Origin: Gemmobacter megaterium | Lineage (GTDB): Bacteria; Pseudomonadota; Alphaproteobacteria; Rhodobacterales; Rhodobacteraceae | Assembly: GCF_900156815.1 (NCBI RefSeq) | Contig: NZ_FTOT01000007.1 | Span: 1 to 64,000 of the forward strand | Length of the DNA stretch: 64,000 nucleotides | Reading direction: 5' to 3' | Part shown: one piece after another, positions 8,360 through 17,905 of the stretch | Position numbering within the stretch: the first letter of the stretch is position 1 | Layout of the letters: every line of letters begins with the position of its first letter | Notes under the pieces: model-generated | Database searches by the model: none | Told to the model about the DNA's origin: nothing | The model's input: the letters and a program-made list of their open reading frames with translations, nothing else | Made by a program: the position numbers and the translations under genes

Positions 8360-9184
8360 TCAGCCGCCCTGCGGCCAATCGCCATCTTCGGCATTCAGCG
8401 CATCGGCCAGCCGTTGTGCCGCCGATCCCGGCCGCAGGGGTTTTTGCTGGCTGTCGTGCGGCTTCCAGCCCGTCAGGAAGACAATCTCAAAGGTCGCACG
8501 CACCCGCGATTCGGCATCGGGATAGTGGTCGCCATACAAGGCCGCCGCTTGCAGGAAAACCTTGCGCCCGGTGAATCGCCGCAACCGCCCGGACAGCGCA
8601 TTGCCTTCGCCCATCGCGCGCAGATCCTGCATCAGATGCAGCGCATCCCGGTAGCTGACAGTCTGTGTCAGGCTGTCTGCCACCGGCAGCGCCAGGCCAG
8701 CCCGTTGCAACAGGCCCCCAAGCTCCCGAATCTCGGCCATAGGTAGCACGCGGGGCGACAAGCCCCCCGTCACAGCCGCCTCGGCCTCGGCCAGGACGGT
8801 GCGCAATTCGGCCAGCGTCTGTCCTGCGAACAGGGCCGCGATGAACAGCCCGTCCGGGCGCAGGGCCCGTGCACACTGGATGATCTGCCCGACCGGATCG
8901 TTCGACCAATGCAGCGCCAGCGCATGAACCACCAGATCCTGCGATGCCGGGGCCAGATCCAGCACATCGGCCTCGGCCACCATCTGCGCGCCGTCCAGGC
9001 GCGACTGCCAGACCTGCGGAAAAGCGGTGACAACCGCCTTGTCCATAAACGCCCTGTTAACCTCGCTCAGGCGATCCTGAACTTCATCGGCCACGAGATG
9101 GTGCAGGAACAGCTCCGGCGCGGGTGCCGCGCGGGCGCGATTGCGCATAAGGGCGTCGGGGTCGGTCAACTGTGGCGCGGACAT
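8360..9184 (-). CDS. SAM-dependent methyltransferase-like protein, NDUFAF5/BioC type
   Basis: About 274 residues. The class I methyltransferase fold is recognisable from the VDLAPASQDLV / HALALHWSNDPVG / LRPDGLFIAALF succession, which matches the NDUFAF5 group (complex I assembly factor in mitochondria) and BioC. The usual glycine-rich SAM motif I is weak here. The start at MSAPQL lies 25 bases from the divergent comF. hemH follows on the same strand. The true substrate cannot be read from sequence; a role in complex I assembly or related modification is inferred from the family. Confidence 0.8.
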   Translation of the reverse strand: MSAPQLTDPDALMRNRARAAPAPELFLHHLVADEVQDRLSEVNRAFMDKAVVTAFPQVWQSRLDGAQMVAEADVLDLAPASQDLVVHALALHWSNDPVGQIIQCARALRPDGLFIAALFAGQTLAELRTVLAEAEAAVTGGLSPRVLPMAEIRELGGLLQRAGLALPVADSLTQTVSYRDALHLMQDLRAMGEGNALSGRLRRFTGRKVFLQAAALYGDHYPDAESRVRATFEIVFLTGWKPHDSQQKPLRPGSAAQRLADALNAEDGDWPQGG

Positions 9185-9209
9185 GCGCCGGACCATAGGG
9201 GGGGACAGA

Positions 9210-9932
9210 ATGCAAATGCAAGCCCTGGTGCGGGCGCTGTACCCACCGCAATGCCTGTGCTGCGACACACCTGTTGAACAGGAGTTCGCCCTGTGTGGTT
9301 CCTGCTGGCGCGATACGCCGTTCCTCGCAGGCCTGGTCTGCGATTGTTGCGGCACACCCCTGCCAGGGACGGAGGACGAGGGGGCCCGCATATTGTGCGA
9401 CGACTGCCTGCGACTGGACCGCCCCTGGAGTCGCGGCCGCGCGGCAGCCGCCTATGGCGGCAATGCCCGCCGCATGGTCTTGCAACTCAAACACGCCGAT
9501 CGCCTTGATCTTGCGCGCCCGCTGGGCGACTGGATGGCCCGCGCCGCCGCGCCAATCCTGGAACCCGGCATGATCGTGGCGCCCGTCCCGCTGCATTGGA
9601 TCCGCCTGCTGCGCCGCCGCGCAAATCAGTCGGCGCTGTTGTCAGCGCGTGTCGCCTGTGTCACCGGGTTGCGCCACATCCCCGACCTCTTGAGTCGCAC
9701 CCGCCACACGCAAAGCCAGGAGGGCAAGGGACGAGACGCACGCTTTCGCAATCTTTCCGGCGCGTTGCGGCCAAATCCCCGGCAGATCCAACATGCTGCG
9801 GAGGGTCATGTGCTGCTGGTCGATGATGTGATGACTTCTGGCGCCACTCTTGCCGCAGCCACCGACGCCCTCAAGGCTGGCGGTGTGAAACAGGTTTCAA
9901 TTCTGGTCCTTGCCCGTGTCACCCATCAGTGA
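9210..9932 (+). CDS. ComF family phosphoribosyltransferase-like protein
   Basis: A 240-residue ComF protein. The N-terminal zinc ribbon carries cysteine pairs (CLCCD, CGSC, CDCC, CDDC between residues about 12 and 70). A phosphoribosyltransferase domain follows, with the PRPP-binding motif HVLLVDDVMTSGATL near residue 205 and PVPLHWIRLLRRRANQS before it. ComF takes part in DNA uptake in competent bacteria; in Rhodobacterales it is widespread and its role is uncertain. GGGG lies 6-10 bases before the chosen ATG. Confidence 0.92.
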   Translation: MQMQALVRALYPPQCLCCDTPVEQEFALCGSCWRDTPFLAGLVCDCCGTPLPGTEDEGARILCDDCLRLDRPWSRGRAAAAYGGNARRMVLQLKHADRLDLARPLGDWMARAAAPILEPGMIVAPVPLHWIRLLRRRANQSALLSARVACVTGLRHIPDLLSRTRHTQSQEGKGRDARFRNLSGALRPNPRQIQHAAEGHVLLVDDVMTSGATLAAATDALKAGGVKQVSILVLARVTHQ

Positions 9933-9942
9933 TCGCGCAACC

Positions 9943-10845
9943 TCAGCCCAGACGTTCGGGCAATGACAGGCCCCGCAACGCCTCGATCACCGGCAAGGCG
10001 CGCTTTCCCTCGCGCTGGACATGGGTAATGTCGACAGCTCCGGTGCCACAGGCCACACGCAGGCCCGAACCTGTCAGAATCTCGCCGGGCACGCCCGCAC
10101 CATCGGCTGTCGTTGCGCGCAAAAGCTTCAGCCGCTCTTGTCCCATCTGGCACCAGGCTCCGGGGAATGGTGACAGGCCCCTGATCATCAGTGCAATCTG
10201 CGTTGCCGGCAATGTCCAGTCCACCCGCGCTTCGGCCTTGTCGATCTTCCTGGCGTATGTAACGCCAAGATCCGGCTGCGGTTCGGGAACAAGATCGGGC
10301 AGTCGCGCCAAGGCCCTGACAATCAGCCCGGCGCCTAGGACCGACAGCCGATCCTGCAAATCCGCCGTGGTTTCCGACTCGCTGATCGCAACAGCCTCGC
10401 GCAGCAAGACAGGGCCGGTGTCGAGCCCCGCCTCCATTTGCATGATGCAGACGCCCGTTTCGGAATCTCCCGCCATGATGGCCCGATGAATCGGCGCCGC
10501 CCCCCGCCAGCGTGGCAACAACGAGGCGTGGATGTTCAAACAACCGTGGCGCGGGGCATCAAGCACGACTTGGGGCAGGATCAGACCATACGCGACGACT
10601 ACGGCGACATCTGCATTCAACGCCGCAAAATCCGCTTGCGCCTCTGGTGTCCGAAGCGATTTCGGATGGCGCACCGGAATACCAAGCGCCTCTGCCCGTG
10701 CCTGCACAGGCGAGGGGCGCAACTGCTGGCCGCGCCCGGCGGGGCGGGGGGGCTGGGTATAGGCCGCAACAACCTCGTGTTCTGCGGCCACGGCATTCAG
10801 CGCGGGCACAGAAAACTCCGGCGTCCCCATGAATACGACGCGCAT
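9943..10845 (-). CDS. fmt: Methionyl-tRNA formyltransferase
   Basis: A 300-residue enzyme that formylates initiator Met-tRNA with 10-formyl-THF. The N-terminus [16 protein letters not shown], the catalytic segment [15 protein letters not shown] and the DTG motif (AGLDTG) are all present, followed by the C-terminal OB-like domain. The ATG shares one base with the stop of the upstream deformylase-like gene (TGATG), so initiator formylation and deformylase paralogues are co-translated. Confidence 0.97.
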   Translation of the reverse strand: MRVVFMGTPEFSVPALNAVAAEHEVVAAYTQPPRPAGRGQQLRPSPVQARAEALGIPVRHPKSLRTPEAQADFAALNADVAVVVAYGLILPQVVLDAPRHGCLNIHASLLPRWRGAAPIHRAIMAGDSETGVCIMQMEAGLDTGPVLLREAVAISESETTADLQDRLSVLGAGLIVRALARLPDLVPEPQPDLGVTYARKIDKAEARVDWTLPATQIALMIRGLSPFPGAWCQMGQERLKLLRATTADGAGVPGEILTGSGLRVACGTGAVDITHVQREGKRALPVIEALRGLSLPERLG

Positions 10846-11342
10846 CACCGCCCTCCCAGCTTGGCCGCACGCTTCAACAGCATCTGGCGCTTCAGCGGGC
10901 TGAGCCGGTCGAAATACATCCGGCCTTGCAGGTGATCAATCTGGTGCTGCACCGACGTCGCCCACAGATGAACAAAGTCACGGTCCTCCATCTGGCCATC
11001 CGCATTCAGGAATCGCACAGTCACCGCACGCGGGCGCGATATGGTGGCCGACACACCCGGAAGGTTTGGCGATGCCTCCTCGTGTTCGCGCATTTGCCCC
11101 GATGCATGGAGGATTTCGGGGTTTGCCATCAGCACGGCCTTGCCCCGGTCTTCCGAACAATCGACCACCGCAAGACACAGCATGACCCCGATCTGCGGCG
11201 CCGCCAGCCCATAGCCGGGCATCGCATCCATGGTTTCCACCATGTCGGCCCAGATCGCGCGGACATCGTCAGTGATGGCCGTCACCGGAGCGGCCGCCGT
11301 GCGAAGGCGCTTGTCAGGCCAGAAAACGAATGGGCGTTGCAC
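10845..11342 (-). CDS. Peptide deformylase-like protein lacking catalytic residues
   Basis: A 165-residue protein with the deformylase fold and an intact first motif (GYGLAAPQ, residues 43-50). The metal-ligand cysteine motif EGCLS is replaced by EASPN (about residues 89-93), and the HExxH motif reads HQIDH (His133, Gln134, His137), so the Cys ligand and the general-base Glu are both lost. It therefore should not deformylate. Start is GTG with GGAG about 10 bases upstream. It is third of three paralogues and coupled to fmt, so a regulatory or ribosome-binding role is conceivable. Confidence 0.85.
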   Translation of the reverse strand: MQRPFVFWPDKRLRTAAAPVTAITDDVRAIWADMVETMDAMPGYGLAAPQIGVMLCLAVVDCSEDRGKAVLMANPEILHASGQMREHEEASPNLPGVSATISRPRAVTVRFLNADGQMEDRDFVHLWATSVQHQIDHLQGRMYFDRLSPLKRQMLLKRAAKLGGR

Positions 11343-11377
11343 GGGCGGCGGCTCCTATGGCTTGCAATCGCCCTGGA

Positions 11378-11887
11378 TCAGGCGGGATTGCGCATGGCGG
11401 CAAGTACTGACGAGGCGGCGAAACGTACCGGCTCGTCCAGCAGATCAATGCACAGGCGCCCGTTCAGATGATCCAGTTCGTGCTGGGCGCAGGTCGCGGC
11501 GAAACCAGATAGCCGCTCTTGCAGCACCACACCATCAAGGGTGGTCCAACGCAGGGTGATTTCGGCGGGGCGAGCAACCGGACAGGCAACATCGGGAATC
11601 GACAGGCAGCCCTCTGTCCGCGTGACCACGTCCTCCGACGCATCGAGAACTTCGGGGTTGATGCAGACTTGGGGCGAGGGTGCGCCCTCTTTCCAGCCCA
11701 CGTCCATGACGAACATGCGCAAAAGAACCCCGACTTGCGGACCGGCCAAACCACGGCCCTGCGCGGCGTACATGGTTTCCAGCATATCGGCGGCAAGCGC
11801 GCGCAGGCTGTCGTCTATACCTGTCACCGGCAGACAAAGGCGGCGCAGGCGCGAATCTGGAAACGTAAGGATCGGTAGAACAGCCAT
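11378..11887 (-). CDS. def: Peptide deformylase, second paralogue
   Basis: A 169-residue deformylase with a complete active site: motif I GRGLAGPQ (the usual second Ala is Gly), EGCLSIP with the metal-ligand Cys94, and QHELDH with His136, Glu137 and His140. It removes formyl groups from nascent proteins. The lower identity to its upstream neighbour and the altered motif I suggest divergence in substrate or kinetics. It lies 35 bases upstream of the inactive paralogue. Confidence 0.9.
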   Translation of the reverse strand: MAVLPILTFPDSRLRRLCLPVTGIDDSLRALAADMLETMYAAQGRGLAGPQVGVLLRMFVMDVGWKEGAPSPQVCINPEVLDASEDVVTRTEGCLSIPDVACPVARPAEITLRWTTLDGVVLQERLSGFAATCAQHELDHLNGRLCIDLLDEPVRFAASSVLAAMRNPA

Positions 11888-12009
11888 GTGTCTGCACCTA
11901 GCACCGGGGTTTTTCTGCGTCCATGGGGCCCTGGATCCACAGGTAAGGGAAGCACGAATTCCGTGGCCGCCCGCGACATGTGCAACAGCGGAATGGGCAA
12001 TGGGACGGT

Positions 12010-12528
12010 TCAGCCCCGCGCGCGGTCGCGTTTGAGCTTCTCCATCTTCCGCGTGATCAGTTGGCGCTTGATTGGCCCGAGGTAGTCAATGAACAGCTTG
12101 CCGTCCAGATGGTCGATCTCGTGCTGGACACAGGTCGCCCACAGGCCATCAAACTGGTCTTCCTGCACCGCACCATCCAGATCATTCCAGCGAACCCTGA
12201 CTTCGGCCGGACGGGTCACTTCGGCATATTGGTCGGGAATCGACAGGCACCCCTCCTCATAGGTGTTCTTTTCTTCCGACGACCAGAGGATCTCCGGGTT
12301 GATCAGCACCATCGGCCGCGGTGGTTCCGGCGCCTTCATGCAATCCATCACGATCACCCGCTTCATCACGCCGATCTGCGGCGCAGCAAGGCCGATACCG
12401 GGCGCCTCGTACATGGTCACCAGCATATCCTTGGCAAGCTCCTGAAGGTCACTGCCGAAATCGGTGACGGGGGTGCAGCGCTTCTTGAGCCGCGGGTCGG
12501 GATGGATGAGGATGGGGCACAGGGTCAT
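12010..12528 (-). CDS. def: Peptide deformylase, main copy
   Basis: A 172-residue canonical type I deformylase: GIGLAAPQ near residue 44, EGCLSIP with Cys94, and QHEIDH with His136, Glu137 and His140. The start at MTLCPIL was chosen as it matches the family N-terminus. It is the first gene of the def-def-def-fmt cluster, with 122 bases to the second copy. It is divergent from patB. This copy is the best candidate for the housekeeping enzyme. Confidence 0.96.
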   Translation of the reverse strand: MTLCPILIHPDPRLKKRCTPVTDFGSDLQELAKDMLVTMYEAPGIGLAAPQIGVMKRVIVMDCMKAPEPPRPMVLINPEILWSSEEKNTYEEGCLSIPDQYAEVTRPAEVRVRWNDLDGAVQEDQFDGLWATCVQHEIDHLDGKLFIDYLGPIKRQLITRKMEKLKRDRARG

Positions 12529-12659
12529 GCCAGATGATCTAGAGAATGCCAGCCAATCGTGCAATGGTGCGGCAACGACCCGGAACACCACGATCGAATG
12601 AGGACAAAATCCGGGCGATCATCACAGGCATAGGTGCATTTTTCGTATAGCGCCGGATT

Positions 12660-12678
12660 ATCGGGATGATTTCCCGAT
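12660..12678. promoter_or_regulatory. Inverted repeat in the def / patB divergent spacer
   Basis: ATCGGGA-N5-TCCCGAT, a perfect 7-bp inverted repeat, ends 55 bases before the patB start codon. It could be an operator for patB or the upstream def promoter. No known consensus is recognised. Confidence 0.3.
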
Positions 12679-12733
12679 GATGGTGCAATATCTGGAACAA
12701 TCAGACCCCGTACAGCACGCAGGACGACACAGT

Positions 12734-13906
12734 ATGAACTTTGACGAGATCATCGAACGCCGTGGCACCCATTCGGCCAAATGGGACATGATGGACAAGC
12801 TCTACGCCGTACCCGGCGATACGGGCATCTCTATGTGGGTGGCCGACATGGATTTTCGTCCACCTGCCTGCGTACAGTCCGCCCTGCAAGGGATGCTGGA
12901 TCACGGCATCTATGGCTATTTCGGTGACGACAGCGCCTATAAGGCCGCGATCCGCTGGTGGATGCAGACGAGGCACGACTGGGAGGTCGAGGATGATGCC
13001 ATCCTGACGGCCCACGGTCTGGTGAACGGCACCGCGCTGTGTGTCCACACCTTCACCGCGCCGGGCGAGGGGGTGGCGGTGATGGCGCCGGTCTATCACG
13101 CATTTGGCAAGGTGGTGCGTGGTTCCGGGCGGCGGCTGGTCGAACTGCCGCTGACGTCAGAGAACGGGCGGCTTGAGATGGACCTGGCCACCTGGGACAG
13201 CATGATAGACCCCGGCACCAAAATGCTGATCCTGTGCTCCCCCCACAATCCGGGCGGGCGTGTCTGGTCCCAGGATGAGCTCAAGGAGGTGGCAGCCTTT
13301 TGCCAGCGGCATGACCTGATTCTGGTGTCGGATGAAATCCACCACGATCTGGTGTTCGCCGGATCGAAACACACCGTGATGGCCAAGGCCGCGCCCGACG
13401 CGCTGGACCGCATCGTCATGATGACCGCGACGACCAAGACCTTCAACATCGCGGGGGGACACACCGGCAATATCATCATCCCCGATCCGGCACTGCGCAA
13501 GCGGGTGGCGGATACGCTGTTCGGACTTGGCATCTCTGGCAACTCCTTTGGCTTGGTGATGGCGACGGCGGCCTATTCACCCGAAGGCGCGGCATGGGTC
13601 GATGCGCTGGTCGACTATCTGGATGGCAACCGCAAAGTGTTTGACGCTGGCGTGAACGCAATTCCCGGTGTGCAATCAATGGCGCTGGAGGCAACCTATC
13701 TGGCCTGGGTCGATTTTGCAGGGACCGGGATGGAGGTCGAGGAGTTCACCCGCCGCGTGGAACAGGAAGCAGGCATCGCGGCCAACCACGGCTCGACCTT
13801 CGGGGTCGGGGGGGAAAGCTGTCTGCGGTTCAATCTGGCAACGCCGCGTGCGCGGGTCATCGAGGCTGTGGAACGGCTGCAAAAAGCCTTCAGCGATTTG
13901 CAGTAG
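12734..13906 (+). CDS. patB: MalY/PatB-type C-S beta-lyase (PLP aminotransferase fold)
   Basis: A 390-residue fold-type I PLP enzyme. The N-terminus MNFDEIIERRGTHSAKWD and VADMDF are typical of MalY/PatB. The PLP lysine is Lys235 in TATTKTFNIAG, with CSPHNPGGRVW and SDEIHHDL as the other cofactor-contacting segments. These enzymes cleave cystathionine or cysteine S-conjugates. The chosen ATG matches the family start rather than the upstream in-frame ATGs. A monocistronic gene. Confidence 0.9.
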   Translation: MNFDEIIERRGTHSAKWDMMDKLYAVPGDTGISMWVADMDFRPPACVQSALQGMLDHGIYGYFGDDSAYKAAIRWWMQTRHDWEVEDDAILTAHGLVNGTALCVHTFTAPGEGVAVMAPVYHAFGKVVRGSGRRLVELPLTSENGRLEMDLATWDSMIDPGTKMLILCSPHNPGGRVWSQDELKEVAAFCQRHDLILVSDEIHHDLVFAGSKHTVMAKAAPDALDRIVMMTATTKTFNIAGGHTGNIIIPDPALRKRVADTLFGLGISGNSFGLVMATAAYSPEGAAWVDALVDYLDGNRKVFDAGVNAIPGVQSMALEATYLAWVDFAGTGMEVEEFTRRVEQEAGIAANHGSTFGVGGESCLRFNLATPRARVIEAVERLQKAFSDLQ

Positions 13907-13981
13907 CGCATGTTCAGGGTGTGGCCTCATCGGGGCCCACCCTCCGCCACCCGGAATGTCTCGATCAGTCCCGCAAGCCGG

Positions 13982-14899
13982 TCACGCCTGACGAACAGCC
14001 GCGAGACATCCCGTCAGCGCGGCAAGGTCATCGGTGATCAGATGCATCGGAATGGCCCCTGTCGGCCCATTGTTGCTGTTGGGCGCGGCGAAAGCCTCGG
14101 CGATCACTGTAGCATACCCCGCACGGACCAGACCCTGCGCAACGCCGCCCGCAAGCCAGATTCCATTGCGCGGAAGGGTCAACAGGGCAATCTCCTGTAA
14201 CCAGACCCCCAGAAGTTCGGCGTGAAGCGACAGCGTTTCCCCGGCCTCTGGCACCTCGGGATGCGATGTCAGCGCCAAAGATGGCACAGTGGCTCCGTGC
14301 AGGGCCGTGTGCAGCGCCGCAAGGCCCCTGCCGGAAAATATCGACTCGGCCGAATGGAACGCCGACATTCCGGCACCGATGCGGCCTTCCAAGCGGCGGG
14401 TGATCGAACCTGGCAAGCTCAGATGCCCGGCCTCTGCGGAAAGCACGGCGGGGGGCCGTTCGGCGCGGTGGATCACGGCGGCGATATTGGTCCCGGTCCC
14501 AAGACCAACGACAACGGACTGGCCGTTCGGATACCGCTGGGCCGGAGCATGAAGCGGAACTGTCGCAGCCGATGACAGATGCGGCAAGGCATGGCCCAAT
14601 GCGACCAGATCGTTCACCAAGGTCACATCCACGCCAAGCCGCCCGGCCAGAACCGAAGCATCCAGCGACCAACCGCTGTTGGTAAGCTGGGCGCAGGCGC
14701 CAATGACCGGGCCCGCAACAGCAAGACAGGCGGATGTCAGAACCGGCTGCCCCTGACCCGCCAGATAGTGATCCAACGCCGCATCGAACCCGTGATGATC
14801 CTTCAGACGAAACCGTGCGACCGTATCAGGCAGCACAGTCTGCCGACCCAAGGCAAAGCGGCAGTTGGTGCCCCCGATATCAGCAATCAGGATGGTCAT
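13982..14899 (-). CDS. glk: Glucokinase (GlcK family)
   Basis: A 305-residue sugar kinase. The phosphate-binding motif LIADIGGTNCRFAL is at residues 4-17, VNDLVALGHALP carries the catalytic Asp near residue 94, and GLGTGTNIA is the second ATP loop. SAEAGHLSLP and LAGGVAQG are family segments. It phosphorylates glucose at the start of the Entner-Doudoroff pathway usual in this order. It is convergent with patB and its start faces the end of ccrM. Confidence 0.92.
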   Translation of the reverse strand: MTILIADIGGTNCRFALGRQTVLPDTVARFRLKDHHGFDAALDHYLAGQGQPVLTSACLAVAGPVIGACAQLTNSGWSLDASVLAGRLGVDVTLVNDLVALGHALPHLSSAATVPLHAPAQRYPNGQSVVVGLGTGTNIAAVIHRAERPPAVLSAEAGHLSLPGSITRRLEGRIGAGMSAFHSAESIFSGRGLAALHTALHGATVPSLALTSHPEVPEAGETLSLHAELLGVWLQEIALLTLPRNGIWLAGGVAQGLVRAGYATVIAEAFAAPNSNNGPTGAIPMHLITDDLAALTGCLAAVRQA

Positions 14900-14950
14900 T
14901 CAGCCCCCGGAATCTGGCGCATCCTGCCTGCCCATCAAAGACCCGAAGGC

Positions 14951-14979
14951 CAAAAAGGCCGCGCCATTGCAGGCGCGGC
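14951..14979 (-). terminator. Rho-independent terminator for ccrM
   Basis: Read on the minus strand, an 8-bp stem GCCGCGCC / GGCGCGGC with a 6-base loop is followed by CTTTTTGG. It lies about 55 bases after the ccrM stop codon and separates it from glk. Confidence 0.85.
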
Positions 14980-15032
14980 AGGTGTGTTCCTGCGACGGGT
15001 GCCGCGGAACACCGGCGGAAGGCCGATTGTGC

Positions 15033-16227
<1,195 letters not shown>

Positions 16228-16229
<2 letters not shown>

Positions 16230-16854
16230 AAGAGGTTATGGTTTTGTCTTGATACAAGATATTGTGCACTGGCCGGAAGGAGCGTCTATGAACGGGCGTT
16301 ACGCCTAAATCTAGGAGCGCCCGAAGGTGATCCTTGGTTGGATAGCCCGCGTTCCGCTCCCAACCATAGCCGGGATACTGTTGCGAAAGATCCACCATGA
16401 TCGCGTCACGCGCGACTTTGGCCATGATCGAAGCGGCCGCGATGGACAGCGAAAGAGCATCGCCCTTCACCACAGTTTCGGCCGTACACGGCAGATCGGG
16501 CGGCAGGCGATTGCCGTCGATCAGGGCATGATCGGCGGCCAGCGACAATCCTTCCAGCGCGCGACGCATTGCCAGATGACTGGCCCGCAGGATGTTCAGG
16601 GCGTCTATTTCCTCGACCGTCGCATGGGCGACGCAAACCACGGCACTGGCGGCTATGTCTACGGCGATCTGAACACGGCGGCCCGGCGACAGGGTCTTGC
16701 TATCGGCCAGGCCTTGCGGGATGCGGGCGGGATCCAGGATCACCGCAGCGGCCGTGACCGGGCCGCAAAGCGGACCGCGCCCTACCTCGTCCACCCCGGC
16801 GATACGGGTGGCGCCACGGGCGATGGCCAAGGATTCGAAACTGAAATCAGGCAT
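16228..16854 (-). CDS. rnhB: Ribonuclease HII
   Basis: A 208-residue RNase H2-type nuclease that removes ribonucleotides from DNA and RNA of RNA-DNA hybrids. The active-site motif GVDEVGRGPLCGPV gives Asp22 and Glu23, ALIDGN supplies the third acidic residue near 114, and DAIM the fourth near 150. The GYP(T)KDHL stretch near the C-terminus is typical. Its last codons overlap the outermost GANTC site. ccrM follows 88 bases downstream, a common pairing in this order. Confidence 0.95.
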
Positions 16855-16900
16855 GGGTCAGGTGATGCCCCGCCCTAACGCCGCACGCAATGGAAAAGGC

Positions 16901-16919
16901 GGGGGGCCTTGCGCCCCCC
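16901..16919 (-). terminator. Probable hairpin terminator of the Pro/His-rich protein gene
   Basis: A 6-bp GGGGGG / CCCCCC stem with a 7-base loop lies 65 bases after the stop of the minus-strand gene starting at 17394, and is followed on that strand by GCCTTTTCC. The T-run is short, so efficiency is uncertain. Confidence 0.5.
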
Positions 16920-16983
16920 AGCCGTCGGCAAACCGACGCCTTCCTGCCCGCTGGATCGTCGGACCAAGGCGAAGGGCTCCTGA

Positions 16984-17394
16984 TCAGCGGCTGGGCCGGT
17001 AGGGGCGCGGGTCTTTCCAGCCATGCCGGGGCGGCTGCCCATGCCCGGCGCGCGCGCATCCATAGGGGCCACACGGATGGGGCCGGTACTGCACGACGGG
17101 CGGACGCGGCGGCTGCGGATGGTGCCAGCCATGGCGCGGCGGCGGCGCCGGACGCCAACCGGGATGGGGGCGCGGTGGTTCAGGCCGCATGACCGGCGCG
17201 GGCTGGCGATGGCGGTTGCTGTCGTTGAGCGCCGAGCCGATGATGGCGATGGCCGCGACACCGGCGATCACCTTCATGACATCGTCGGAATTCGCACGGG
17301 CCGGCAATGCCGTTGCAGTCATGGCCCCCATGGCAATCGCAGCCGCGCCAAGGGCGCTGACAATCTTGCGGGTGGCAGGGCGGAACAGGGTCAT
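16984..17394 (-). CDS. Secreted Pro/His/Arg-rich protein of unknown function
   Basis: A 136-residue protein. A long N-terminal signal or anchor (ALGAAAIAMGAMTATALPARA, in two parts, residues about 14-34) is followed by a second hydrophobic stretch (VMKVIAGVAAIAIIGSAL, about 39-56). The C-terminal 75 residues are dominated by Pro, His, Arg, Trp and Gly with PPRHGW repeats. Such tails are seen in bacterial envelope proteins with no defined role; the His content could bind metal. I do not recognise a family. Confidence 0.7.
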   Translation of the reverse strand: MTLFRPATRKIVSALGAAAIAMGAMTATALPARANSDDVMKVIAGVAAIAIIGSALNDSNRHRQPAPVMRPEPPRPHPGWRPAPPPRHGWHHPQPPRPPVVQYRPHPCGPYGCARAGHGQPPRHGWKDPRPYRPSR

Positions 17395-17493
17395 AGGTGT
17401 TTTCCTTTCGTCACGGCCCGCCGGGCGGAGTGCCCTGGCCGGGATAGGTCCACCCTGCGTCCGGTCGCATGGTCAGGCAAAATCACGGCGCGG

Positions 17494-17570
17494 TCATGGG
17501 ATAACACGCACGCGGTTTATTGCTTGTCATGGGATAACAACCATCGTGTCGGGCAAGACATTGCATAACC
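17494..17570. repeat. Phased direct repeats upstream of the secreted-protein / membrane wHTH operon
   Basis: TCATGGGATAACA occurs perfectly at 17494-17506 and again at 17527-17539, 33 bases apart (about three helical turns). A degenerate third copy (ACATTGCATAACC, 9 of 13 matching) lies at 17558-17570, 31 bases further. The array ends 48 bases before the start codon of the 95-aa gene. OmpR-type regulators bind direct repeats, and the operon itself encodes an OmpR-type winged helix, so these are candidate autoregulatory operators. Confidence 0.6.
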
Positions 17571-17617
17571 GCGCACGGCTGCCCATCCTGACAGCATCGA
17601 CCGGAAGGGAGACCCCG

Positions 17618-17905
17618 ATGCACCGAACCTTTGCGCTTGCGGCCGTGTTGGCCGCCGGGTTTGCGCTGCCCGCGCAAGCCGCCTGCTATGCCGATTACAA
17701 GGCCAAGCAGGACAACCCCCTGCGCCTGCATTATGGCGTCATGCAGGTGTCTGACGGTGCCTGTTCGCCCGGCGCCGCCCGCGCGGAAATCGCGCCCCGC
17801 CTGAGCGCGCAGGGCTGGACACTGCTGAACGTGGTCAGCGTCTTCGGACCCGAAGGGCTGAACGAAAGGAAGGGCAATGCCGGCGCCTATTTCCTCCGCT
17901 ATTGA
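17618..17905 (+). CDS. Small secreted protein co-encoded with a membrane wHTH protein
   Basis: A 95-residue protein with a signal peptide ending QAA-CYAD near residue 19-20. The mature part of about 75 residues has two cysteines (near 21 and 50) that may pair. It shows no membrane segment and no recognised domain; the WTLLNVVSVF segment and the C-terminal AYFLRY suggest a small beta-rich fold. A GGAAGGGAGA ribosome site lies upstream. Its 3' end overlaps the next gene by 29 bases, which implies linked expression and perhaps a periplasmic partner role. Confidence 0.75.
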   Translation: MHRTFALAAVLAAGFALPAQAACYADYKAKQDNPLRLHYGVMQVSDGACSPGAARAEIAPRLSAQGWTLLNVVSVFGPEGLNERKGNAGAYFLRY

